Positions 16,723 to 24,512 of a stretch of 64,000 bases of DNA are shown piece by piece. Source of the stretch: JAEZVV01 sp036652035 (GTDB taxonomy: Bacteria > Pseudomonadota > Gammaproteobacteria > Burkholderiales > Burkholderiaceae_F). A program made the position numbers and the translations under genes. The notes beneath the pieces are model-generated. The model did not search any database. It was not told where the DNA came from and was given only the letters and a program-made list of their open reading frames with translations. The stretch lies in the NCBI GenBank assembly GCA_036652035.1, contig JAVVWR010000002.1, forward strand, positions 1 through 64,000, written 5' to 3'. Positions within the stretch are counted from its first letter, which is position 1. Every line of letters starts with the position of its first letter.

Positions 16723-18348
16723 ATGGCGACAACACCCCACAGCGGAACCCGGCTGGCCCTCGCCCACATGTGGGTGGCCTTCATCCTGTTTGCGGTCGCT
16801 CTGCTCCTGGGCGTCTACCAGGTGCTCGAGCGCGACGGCGTGCTCGGCGAACACGCCGCCAGCTATTACGCCTCGACCACGCTGCACGGTGTGGTGATGG
16901 GCTATGCCTTGACGATCTTCTTCATCACCGGCGCGGGCTATGCCCTGAGTTCCCGCGCGCTCAAGACCGCGGTCTGGGGCGCAGGTCTGGCGTGGACCTG
17001 TTTCTGGGTGATGCTCGTCGGCACGGTGCTGGCAGCGGTATCGGTCCTCGCCGGCAAGGCTTCGGTGCTCTACACCTTTTATCCGCCGCAGCTGGCTCAT
17101 TGGACCTTTTATGTCGGCGCGGCGCTGCTGGTCGCCGGTTCGATCGGCTGGATCCTGATCACCCTGGTGATGTCGGCCCGCTGGAAGCAGGTCAACCCCG
17201 GGCGCCCCTTGCCGCTCGCCCAGTTCGGCATGAGCGTGTGCGCGCTGGTGTGGGCGTGGACCATGGTCGGCGTGGTGATCGAAGTCCTGCTGCAGTTGAT
17301 CCCGCTCGCCCTGGGTCTGATCCCGAGCATCGACGTCAACCTGGCGCGCTCGCTCTTTGCCTGGACGCTCCACCCGATCGTCTATTTCTGGCTGATTCCC
17401 TGCTACGTCTTTCTCTACACCGTCGTCCCGGAAGAGGCGGGCGGCTATCTCTTTTCCGACGAGATGGCCCGCATCGCCTTCGTGATGCTGCTGATTTTCG
17501 GCTTGCCGATCGGCATGCATCACCTCTACATGGACCCGCCGCACTCGGCGGGCTTCAAGCTGCTGCAGGGCTTTGGCACCTTCATGGTGGCGATTCCCAC
17601 CCTGCTCACCGGTTTCACGGTCTGGGCTTCGCTCGAGACCTCGGGCCGGCTGCGCGGCGGCAGCGGGCTCTTTGGCTGGATGGCCCGACTCAAGTGGGGC
17701 GAGCCGACCGTGCTGGCTGGCATTCTGGCGCTCTTCATGCTGATCGTCGGCGGCTTTGGCGGTCTGGTGAACGCGTCGTACGGACAGAACACGGTCGTCC
17801 ACAACACCCAATGGATCACGGCCCACTTCCACTACATCTTCGGCGGCGTGGCGGTCACCGGTTACTTCGGCCTGGCCTACTGGCTATGGCCACGGCTGAC
17901 CGGTCATGCGCTGTGGTCTCCGCGCCTGGCGCTCGCCCAGCTCTGGCTGTGGGTGATCGGCATGAACATCCTGTCGCTGCCCTGGCATTGGGTCGGGCTG
18001 CTCGGCATGCCGCGCCGCATCGCTTACTACGCCTACGCCCCCGAGTTCTGGCAGCCCTGGTTGCCGTGGACCGGAATCATGATCATCGGCGGCGTTCTAC
18101 TGCTGATCTCGGGCGTTCTGCTGGTGATCAACCTGGCCCTGACCCACGGCACGCCGCGCTGGGGCGGCAGCGGCGACTTTCAGTTTGCGCGCCCACTTGA
18201 GCCCGTGTTCTCGGTTCCCGCCTCGCTCAACGGCTTTGCTCTGTGGAACTGGTTGCTATTGGTCCTGATGGCGGTGTCCTGGGGCTACCCGATCGCCCAG
18301 TTCTTCCTGATCCGCCAGTTCAACGCCTTGCCCTGGGGCTTTAGCTAG
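16723..18348 (+). CDS. ba3-type cytochrome c oxidase subunit I
   Basis: Catalytic subunit of a proton-pumping B-family oxygen reductase, 541 residues and about 13 helices. Metal ligands are in the expected order: a low-spin haem histidine in TTLHGVVMG (about 51), CuB histidine with cross-linked tyrosine in LHPIVYFW (about 225), the CuB pair in GMHHLYMD (about 266), and haem ligands in AHFHYIFGG (about 369). There is no separate subunit III gene, as usual for ba3 oxidases. The tri-haem cytochrome gene starts 14 bases downstream. Confidence 0.93.
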   Translation: MATTPHSGTRLALAHMWVAFILFAVALLLGVYQVLERDGVLGEHAASYYASTTLHGVVMGYALTIFFITGAGYALSSRALKTAVWGAGLAWTCFWVMLVGTVLAAVSVLAGKASVLYTFYPPQLAHWTFYVGAALLVAGSIGWILITLVMSARWKQVNPGRPLPLAQFGMSVCALVWAWTMVGVVIEVLLQLIPLALGLIPSIDVNLARSLFAWTLHPIVYFWLIPCYVFLYTVVPEEAGGYLFSDEMARIAFVMLLIFGLPIGMHHLYMDPPHSAGFKLLQGFGTFMVAIPTLLTGFTVWASLETSGRLRGGSGLFGWMARLKWGEPTVLAGILALFMLIVGGFGGLVNASYGQNTVVHNTQWITAHFHYIFGGVAVTGYFGLAYWLWPRLTGHALWSPRLALAQLWLWVIGMNILSLPWHWVGLLGMPRRIAYYAYAPEFWQPWLPWTGIMIIGGVLLLISGVLLVINLALTHGTPRWGGSGDFQFARPLEPVFSVPASLNGFALWNWLLLVLMAVSWGYPIAQFFLIRQFNALPWGFS

Positions 18349-18362
18349 AGCCCGCCGGAGCC

Positions 18363-19442
18363 ATGGACATGCGCTTAATTCTCGCTCTCACCCTGCTCAG
18401 CCTCGCTCTACCGGCCGCGGCACAGAACAAGCCCTCGCAAGTGGCCTGGAATTTAGTCACCGTCAAACAGATCGGCGCCGGCGACGCCGTTCGCGGCAAG
18501 ACCTTGCACGCGCCCTGCGCCGGCTGCCATGGCGACAATGGCATCTCGCCCTCCCCCCAGTTTCCGGACCTGGCGGGGCAGGACGCGCTCTACACCTACA
18601 AGCAATTGCACGACTACCAGTCGGGCGCGCGGCCCAACGCCATCATGCAGAGCTTTGTCAGCGCCTTGAGTCCGCGCGACATGGCCGACCTGGCCGCGTT
18701 CTACGCCGCGCAGCCGCGCGCAGCCGCAACGATCAAGCCCATTGACAATCCCACCGTGATGCAACTGGTCAAGCTCGGCGACGGCGGCCGCATGATCGTC
18801 GGCTGCGACTACTGCCACGGCACTCGCGGCGCCGGCAACCCCGGCATGTATGGCATGCCGGCGCTGGCAGCGCAAAAAGGCGAGTACCTGCAACAAATGC
18901 TCGAGTACTTCCATACCGGCGAACGCCACAACGACACCTACCGGGCGATGCGAGCCACCGTCAAACGCTTAAGCAGCACCGAGATCGCCGGTCTGGCCGC
19001 GTATTACTCCGCCACTCCGGTCGCCCCGCGCGCCCTGCCAGGCGCAACCCCCGCCCAACCCGCCGCGGCCATCGCCGCACCAACGGCCGCCCCGGCCGCC
19101 CCGGCCGCCACCGCGGGCCCCGGCTGGTACACCGAAGTTCAGGCGAGCCAGGGCGCCACGCTCTTTGCCGCCAACTGCGCGATGTGCCACGGCGCCAAGC
19201 TCGGCGGTGGCATGGGCCCGGCGCTCATCGGTCGGCCGTTCTGGCGGGCGTGGGGGGCCAAGCCTTTCAGCCAGGTCTGGCACGAAGTTCACGCCAAGAT
19301 GCCGATGCAAGCCCCCGGATCAAAGAGCACGCCGGTATCGATCGACATCCTCGCCTTCATTCTCAAGAGCAATGGCGTGGCGGCGGGGAAAACCGCGCTC
19401 AATGACACCACCGACCTGTCCAAGGCACTGCCCGCCCGGTAA
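18363..19442 (+). CDS. tri-haem periplasmic cytochrome c
   Basis: A 359-residue secreted cytochrome with signal peptide (cleavage near residue 21, AAA-QN) and three CxxCH haem sites: C52-C55-H56, C148-C151-H152 and C272-C275-H276. The first two domains resemble the paired cytochrome c4/c553 fold. The third is joined by an Ala/Pro linker (about 220-253) and resembles a class I monohaem domain. Encoded just after the ba3 subunits, it is the likely electron donor to CuA or a fourth subunit; that is inference from position. The haem-bearing linker layout suggests fusion of a diheme and a monohaem cytochrome. Confidence 0.88.
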   Translation: MDMRLILALTLLSLALPAAAQNKPSQVAWNLVTVKQIGAGDAVRGKTLHAPCAGCHGDNGISPSPQFPDLAGQDALYTYKQLHDYQSGARPNAIMQSFVSALSPRDMADLAAFYAAQPRAAATIKPIDNPTVMQLVKLGDGGRMIVGCDYCHGTRGAGNPGMYGMPALAAQKGEYLQQMLEYFHTGERHNDTYRAMRATVKRLSSTEIAGLAAYYSATPVAPRALPGATPAQPAAAIAAPTAAPAAPAATAGPGWYTEVQASQGATLFAANCAMCHGAKLGGGMGPALIGRPFWRAWGAKPFSQVWHEVHAKMPMQAPGSKSTPVSIDILAFILKSNGVAAGKTALNDTTDLSKALPAR

Positions 19443-19460
19443 GTCTGTCCGGGGCTCGCC

Positions 19461-21914
19461 ATGAACGCGCCAGCCCTGCCCTGCTTTCACTGCGGCGAAC
19501 TGGCGCCGACCGCGCGCTGGAACACCCGCATCGACGGTGCCGAGCGGCGCTTCTGTTGCGCCGGCTGCGCGGCCATTGCCAGCGCGATCGACGCGGCTGG
19601 CCTGTCCGACTACTACCGGACCCGCACCGCCAAGGCGCCGCGGGCCGGGGCGCAAGCCCCCCTGATCCCCGCCGAGTTTTTCGATCGCCCCGAATGCCGC
19701 GTCGCACTCGAGTCGCTGCCCGGCGGCGACGAATCAGCGCGGCTCGCGCTCGATGGCGTGCGCTGCCCCGCCTGCCTGTGGCTGATCGGCGAGCAATTGC
19801 GCCGCATCCCGGGCGTGGCCGCGGTGGAGATCGACTACGCCTCGCACACAGCGCGGCTCATCTGGCCACCCGGCCAAGCCAGCCTAGGCACCGCGGTGAA
19901 CACGGTTACCGCCCTCGGTTACCGCGCCCGTCCGTGCGCCGCCGGCCACCGCGCCACCGTCGACGATCAGGCCCGCCGGCGCGACAGCTCGCGCCTGATC
20001 TTTGCGGCCGTCGCCGGCACGGCCGTGATGAATGCCGCGGCCGCGCTCTACCTCGCCGGCACGGCCGGGCACAGCGAACTGTGGGAGATCATCCTGCGCT
20101 GGCTGTCGGCGGCGATCTGCCTGCCGCTGCTCGCCTATAGCGGCGCCGACTTCTTTGTCGCCGCCTGGCGCGACTTGAAGCATCGGCGCCTCGGCATGGA
20201 CGTTCCGCTCGCGCTCGGGCTGATCGCCGCCTGGCTCGGCAGCCTGCCCGGCCTGTTGGCGGGTGGGCCGGTCTACTTCGATTCGATCGCGATGCTGGTG
20301 CTGGTGGTTCTGGCGGCACGCTGGTTCGAAACCCGGGCACGCTTGAAGGCGGCCGCCCAGCTCGATCGGCTGGCCGTTCTCGAACCCTTGCTCGCCCGGC
20401 GCGCGAACTCGCCAGGCGAGCGGGTCCCCGCGCTCGATCTCAAGCCGGGCGAGATCATCCGCATCCACGCCGGCGAAACCGTTCCCGCCGATGGCGAGAT
20501 CACGGCGGGCACCACCGCGGTCAACGAAGCGCTTCTCACGGGAGAGCCGCACCCCCTTATGCGGGGGCCCGGGGATTCGCTGCGCGCCGGCAGCATCAAT
20601 CTGGACCAGGCGGTCAGTCTCAAGCTCAGCCGGACCGGTGCGGCCAGCACCCTGGGGCAGCTCAATGCCTTGCTCGAGCGCGGACTGGCTAGCCGCCCGC
20701 CTGTGGCCGAACTCGCCGACCGGCTCGCCAGCCCTTTAGTCGGCGTGATCCTGGTTGCCGCCGGACTGACCTACCTGGCCTGGCTCGCGATAAATCCGGC
20801 GCAGGCCTTGCCGGCCGCCATCGCCGTGCTGATCGTCACCTGCCCCTGCGCCTTAGCCCTGGCCACCCCGCTCACGCTGGCGCTGGCAGCCGCCCGCCTG
20901 GCCGGCGCCGGCGTGATCGCCTTGCGCATCGGAGCGATCGACGCCTTGGCACGCGCTCGCACCGTGGTCTTCGACAAGACCGGCACCTTGACGCTCGGCC
21001 AACCCATGCTCGCCGCCGTGACAACGTGGGGCGGGCTGGACCGCGACAACGCGATCTCGACCGCCGCAGCGCTCGAAGCCGAATCAAGCCACCCACTCGC
21101 TCAGGCGATCCGCTCGGCCCAAGGCCCGACACCACCGCGCCCGGCCGAATCGATCGATCTCGCGCCCGGCCTGGGTGTCGCCGGCCAGGTCGAGGGCCGC
21201 CACTGGCGCCTGGGAGCGCCGGACTTCGTCGCGCCGGCCGCACCACTGCCCGCTGCAGCCGGCGCCGCGATCGCAGCGGCACGCTCGGCCGGCCGCATGG
21301 TCGTGGCCATGAGCGACGCCACCGGCCGCGGCGCCGTGTTCGAGTTCGACGACGTGCCGCGCTCCGGCCTGGCCGAACTCGGCCCGGCCTTGCGCACCCT
21401 GGGATTGACGCAGCAGGTCTGCCTGAGCGGCGACCACGGCCGCGCGGTCAAAGACGTAGCCGCCATCGCGCAGCTCGACCAAGCCCTGAGCGGGCAATCT
21501 CCCGCGACCAAGCTCGCCTGGGTCCAGGCGCGCCAAACCACGGGCGAGCCGGTAGTGATGGTGGGGGATGGGCTCAACGACGCCGCGACGCTCGCCGCCG
21601 CCGAGGCCTCGATCTCGTTTGCCCAGGCGCCGCAACTGGCCCAGTTCTCAGCCGATTTTCTGATCGCGGGCGACAACCTGGCGGCCATCGCCCGCGCCCG
21701 CCGGATCGCGCAGCAAGCCCGCGCCATCCTGCATCAAAATCTGGGCTGGGCTGCGGCCTACAACCTGTTCGCGATACCGCTCGCGGCGCTGGGCGAGATC
21801 ACACCCTGGCTGGCGGCGCTGGGCATGGCCACCAGTTCGGCTCTGGTGGTGGCCAACTCGCTGCGCCTGACTGAACCGACTAACGCCGGGATTCGTCCTC
21901 GCCCGCCACAATGA
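19461..21914 (+). CDS. copper-type P1B ATPase, CcoI/FixI-like
   Basis: An 817-residue P-type ATPase. The N-terminus has the CcoI-type cysteine cluster (CFHCGE at 9-14, FCCAGC at 31-36), then a heavy-metal-associated domain with CPAC (about 99-102). The membrane CPC motif is in VTCPCALALATPL (about 459-471), the phosphorylation site is FDKTGTLT (about 506-513) and the hinge is VGDGLNDA (about 701-708). CcoI/FixI ATPases export Cu for assembly of cbb3 oxidase, but the neighbours here are ba3 genes and no cbb3 gene is in the window. It may supply copper to CuA or CuB of this oxidase, or a cbb3 locus may lie elsewhere. The last 35 bases overlap the convergent phosphoesterase gene. Confidence 0.9.
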   Translation: MNAPALPCFHCGELAPTARWNTRIDGAERRFCCAGCAAIASAIDAAGLSDYYRTRTAKAPRAGAQAPLIPAEFFDRPECRVALESLPGGDESARLALDGVRCPACLWLIGEQLRRIPGVAAVEIDYASHTARLIWPPGQASLGTAVNTVTALGYRARPCAAGHRATVDDQARRRDSSRLIFAAVAGTAVMNAAAALYLAGTAGHSELWEIILRWLSAAICLPLLAYSGADFFVAAWRDLKHRRLGMDVPLALGLIAAWLGSLPGLLAGGPVYFDSIAMLVLVVLAARWFETRARLKAAAQLDRLAVLEPLLARRANSPGERVPALDLKPGEIIRIHAGETVPADGEITAGTTAVNEALLTGEPHPLMRGPGDSLRAGSINLDQAVSLKLSRTGAASTLGQLNALLERGLASRPPVAELADRLASPLVGVILVAAGLTYLAWLAINPAQALPAAIAVLIVTCPCALALATPLTLALAAARLAGAGVIALRIGAIDALARARTVVFDKTGTLTLGQPMLAAVTTWGGLDRDNAISTAAALEAESSHPLAQAIRSAQGPTPPRPAESIDLAPGLGVAGQVEGRHWRLGAPDFVAPAAPLPAAAGAAIAAARSAGRMVVAMSDATGRGAVFEFDDVPRSGLAELGPALRTLGLTQQVCLSGDHGRAVKDVAAIAQLDQALSGQSPATKLAWVQARQTTGEPVVMVGDGLNDAATLAAAEASISFAQAPQLAQFSADFLIAGDNLAAIARARRIAQQARAILHQNLGWAAAYNLFAIPLAALGEITPWLAALGMATSSALVVANSLRLTEPTNAGIRPRPPQ

Positions 21915-22572
21915 CGCGGCCGTCGAAATCGACAATGCCGCGCAGCCCTACGCCGTAGGGACGCAGCCCGGCCGATTCGCCGTAATACCGGGTCTCGTGC
22001 TGATGGCCATGGAACGCCGCGGTCGCGCCGATCTGGCGCGCCAGCCGATCGATCGCACCAAAACCCTTGGCATGCCAGGACGGCGCCTCGTGCGTGATCA
22101 GAACATCGGCCTGAAGGCCGGAGAGCGCATCGTAAGTCGATGGAAAAATGGTGCTGCGATGGCGCCGCGGCAGGCCGCCGCGCCAAAGATTGCCGCGACC
22201 GGCGCGAGCAATGAAGCTCGCCGCATTCGGGTAATTGGGTTCGGCCGGCGGCATCCAGACCTGGCCGCGAAACACGCCGCCCAAACCGGCAATTCTCACC
22301 CCCGCCACCTCGGCCACGCGACCATGCAGGTTGCGGGCCGCCAGACTCGATCGCCACAAGCGGTCGTGATAGAGATCGCTGTCGGTGTCGTGGTTGCCCG
22401 GGATCCACCAGACTTCGGCGATCTCGAGCACGGGTGCGAGCACCTCGTCGAGCGCCGCGGGCGGCTGCAGATCCCCTAGAAACACAATCGCCTGCGGCCG
22501 GTGCTCGCGCACCGCTGCAATCACGTGATCGAAGCGTCCATGGGTGTCGCCGCAAAAGAAGATCGAAGGCAT
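21880..22572 (-). CDS. metallophosphoesterase
   Basis: A 230-residue calcineurin-like phosphoesterase. The metal-binding motifs are in order: GDTHGRFDHV (about 8-17), FLGDLQPP (about 30-37), WWIPGNHDTD (about 55-64), LITHEAP (about 158-164) and AFHGHQHE (about 186-193). There is no signal peptide, so it is cytoplasmic. Substrate cannot be told from the sequence; the family includes nucleotide, protein and phospholipid phosphatases. It overlaps the 3' end of the P-type ATPase gene on the opposite strand by 35 bases. Confidence 0.88.
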   Translation of the reverse strand: MPSIFFCGDTHGRFDHVIAAVREHRPQAIVFLGDLQPPAALDEVLAPVLEIAEVWWIPGNHDTDSDLYHDRLWRSSLAARNLHGRVAEVAGVRIAGLGGVFRGQVWMPPAEPNYPNAASFIARAGRGNLWRGGLPRRHRSTIFPSTYDALSGLQADVLITHEAPSWHAKGFGAIDRLARQIGATAAFHGHQHETRYYGESAGLRPYGVGLRGIVDFDGRVIVAGEDESRR

Positions 22573-22706
22573 AGCTGAATTATCCAGCCACGCGGCAGAA
22601 ACAGCGGGTCATCGTCGGTGCCGATTTCCCGCTTATAAAAAACGTAATCCGTGCTGGCGCTGACGCAGACCGTGTCCACGGACTCAGGCCATGCGCCTGC
22701 AGACAC

Positions 22707-23690
22707 TCACCGATCGGCATAACGCGCGGCTGCCGCGGCTAGGCGTTCGCCCACCGCGCGCCGTAGGGCGGCCGGAGCGATCACCTCGACGTTCTCGCCG
22801 TGGCGCAGGATATCCATCGCCAGCTCGGGCGACTGGGTGAATGGGACTTTCAGCTCCCAGCCACCATCGGCCAGATCGCGCCCCTGCTGCTCGTCGTGCC
22901 AGACCTCGGCCCGGACCCAGCGCGCCGCTTCCGGCGTAAAGCGCAGCGTGGCCCATTGGGTACGTCCACCGCGGTAGATCCCGTAGCCGCTGCCGAGTTG
23001 GGCATCGACCTCGGCCAGCGCCACGTTGCGGGCAGCCTTCTCCAACAACTCAGCCCGCTCGATCGCGTCGAGCGAGAACACGCGCAGCGCCTCGCTCGTG
23101 TGACACCAGGCGTCGAGATACCAGTTGTGGCGCCAGTACACCAGGCGCAGCGGCGAGACCTCCCGCACCCCGCGCTGATTGCGCGAGCGGGTGAAGTAGT
23201 CGATCGACAATCGCCTGCGCTTGACCAGGGCCGATCCCACCAGCTCGAAACACTTCGGAGCCACCCGGCGCTTTTGCGCAGCAAGCAACTTCACGCGTCG
23301 CATCACCTCGCGCGCCGGTGCCTCACCCGCGTCGAGCAGGCCCGAGAGCCGCGCCATCAAGGGCTTGATGTGCGGGCCGATAAGGCCGCCTTCATCGAGC
23401 GAATCGAGCAGCTGGTGGGTGGTCATCAGGGCGTGGATCTCGTCGGCGGAGAACCACAGCCCTGGCAGGCGGTAACGTGGCCCCACCCGCGGGATCGCTT
23501 GGTCGAAGCGGTAACCGCCCGCCTCGCGATCGAACACGATCGGAGCGTTCAATCGCTCGCGCAGATAACGCAGATCGCGTTTGAGAGTGGCGCGAGAAAT
23601 CTCGAGCGCCTCTTGCAAATCGACGAAGGAAATCGTGCCGCGATCGCTGATCAGCTGGTCAATGCGGTAGAGGCGTTCGTTCTGGCTCAT
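22707..23690 (-). CDS. WYL-domain transcriptional regulator
   Basis: A 327-residue regulator with an N-terminal winged helix (ERLYRIDQLISDRGTISFVDLQEALEISRATLKRDL, within about 5-42) and a WYL domain (about 145-240) containing VYWRHNWYLDAWCH and SLDAIERAELL, followed by the usual WCX extension (about 250-325). WYL regulators respond to ligands often linked to DNA damage or phage defence, but many are ordinary metabolic regulators; no defence genes are present here. ATG 23690 gives the normal length. The surrounding genes do not indicate its target. Confidence 0.88.
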   Translation of the reverse strand: MSQNERLYRIDQLISDRGTISFVDLQEALEISRATLKRDLRYLRERLNAPIVFDREAGGYRFDQAIPRVGPRYRLPGLWFSADEIHALMTTHQLLDSLDEGGLIGPHIKPLMARLSGLLDAGEAPAREVMRRVKLLAAQKRRVAPKCFELVGSALVKRRRLSIDYFTRSRNQRGVREVSPLRLVYWRHNWYLDAWCHTSEALRVFSLDAIERAELLEKAARNVALAEVDAQLGSGYGIYRGGRTQWATLRFTPEAARWVRAEVWHDEQQGRDLADGGWELKVPFTQSPELAMDILRHGENVEVIAPAALRRAVGERLAAAAARYADR

Positions 23691-23748
23691 GGCTGGCGAT
23701 GAAAGTCGTTGCGGGCCAGTCAAGCCGGCGACGCCTGAGGCAATGATG

Positions 23749-23775
23749 CCCCGGGTTCGGCGTCTCAACCCGGGG
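23749..23775 (-). terminator. possible terminator after lolA
   Basis: CCCCGGGTT (23749-23757) and AACCCGGGG (23767-23775) form a perfect 9-bp stem with a 9-base loop, 22 bases beyond the lolA stop. There is no T run on the minus strand, so intrinsic termination is uncertain. Confidence 0.4.
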
Positions 23776-23797
23776 GCAGATCAAGGGTTTGAGACGC

Positions 23798-24430
23798 TCA
23801 GCGGTCTTCCAGAACATCCGCGCCCTTGGGCGGCGAAAAACGGAAGGCATCGGTATCAAGCCTGGGATTGCGCTCGACCTTGGCAAAGACCAGGCGCGAG
23901 GTCTGGCCAAAGCTGTCCTGCAGTTCCATCGCGGCCGGCAGGCCATCGCGAAAACCGATCCGAATGCGCTGGAAACTGGTGTCCTTGCCGCGCGGCTGGG
24001 CAACGATCCACGCCACACCGTCCTTGCTGCCGTCGTCGCTGACCTCAAACTCGCGTTCGAAGTCGTTCGAACCGAAGAGGATCGAGGCGGGGCTTGCCGG
24101 CAGCGCCGCCGCAAGCTTCTTGACCGTGACCTGGTTCAAGTCCTTGTCATAGAGCCAGAGCTTGTTGCCATCCGAGACGATCACCTGCTCGTAGGGCAAA
24201 ACGTAGGTCCAGCGGAACTTGCCCGGACGCTGGAATTCGAAGCGGCCGCTCGAGACGGGCTGGGTCGATTTGCCGTCGCGGTTGCTGACCTTTTGCGTGA
24301 AATCACCGCGAGCCGACTGGGTCTGGGTCAGAAAGGCACGCAGTTGGTCGATGCTGCCGGCGGCCTGCGCCGGAATCGCCCATGCGAGAGCCGAGGCGGC
24401 CAGCGCCACGGCGAAAAGAGTCTTTTTCAA
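23798..24430 (-). CDS. lolA: outer-membrane lipoprotein carrier LolA
   Basis: Periplasmic chaperone carrying lipoproteins from LolCDE to LolB, 210 residues with a Sec signal (MKKTLFAVALAASALAWAIPAQA). The conserved start of the mature protein (IDQLRAFLTQTQSARGDFTQKV) and the block GRFEFQRPGKFRWTYVLPYEQVIVSDGNKLW, here split across about residues 64-94, identify it. It follows ftsK by 82 bases, a common ftsK-lolA arrangement in betaproteobacteria. A GC hairpin follows at 23749-23775. Confidence 0.93.
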   Translation of the reverse strand: MKKTLFAVALAASALAWAIPAQAAGSIDQLRAFLTQTQSARGDFTQKVSNRDGKSTQPVSSGRFEFQRPGKFRWTYVLPYEQVIVSDGNKLWLYDKDLNQVTVKKLAAALPASPASILFGSNDFEREFEVSDDGSKDGVAWIVAQPRGKDTSFQRIRIGFRDGLPAAMELQDSFGQTSRLVFAKVERNPRLDTDAFRFSPPKGADVLEDR

Positions 24431-24512
24431 ACGATGCTCCGTTGGCGCGGATGGCGCCCGGTGACTGGCGCGACCAAGGCCGCGCCGGAATTCAAACCCG
24501 CTCCCGCTGCGT

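Noticed and set aside
22521..22706. Minus-strand 61-codon frame between the WYL regulator and the phosphoesterase
   Set aside because: It overlaps the phosphoesterase start, has no recognisable family and probably includes that gene's promoter region.
22707..23690. WYL regulator as sign of a phage-defence island
   Set aside because: No nuclease, methylase, reverse transcriptase or other defence gene is near; the neighbours are housekeeping genes.
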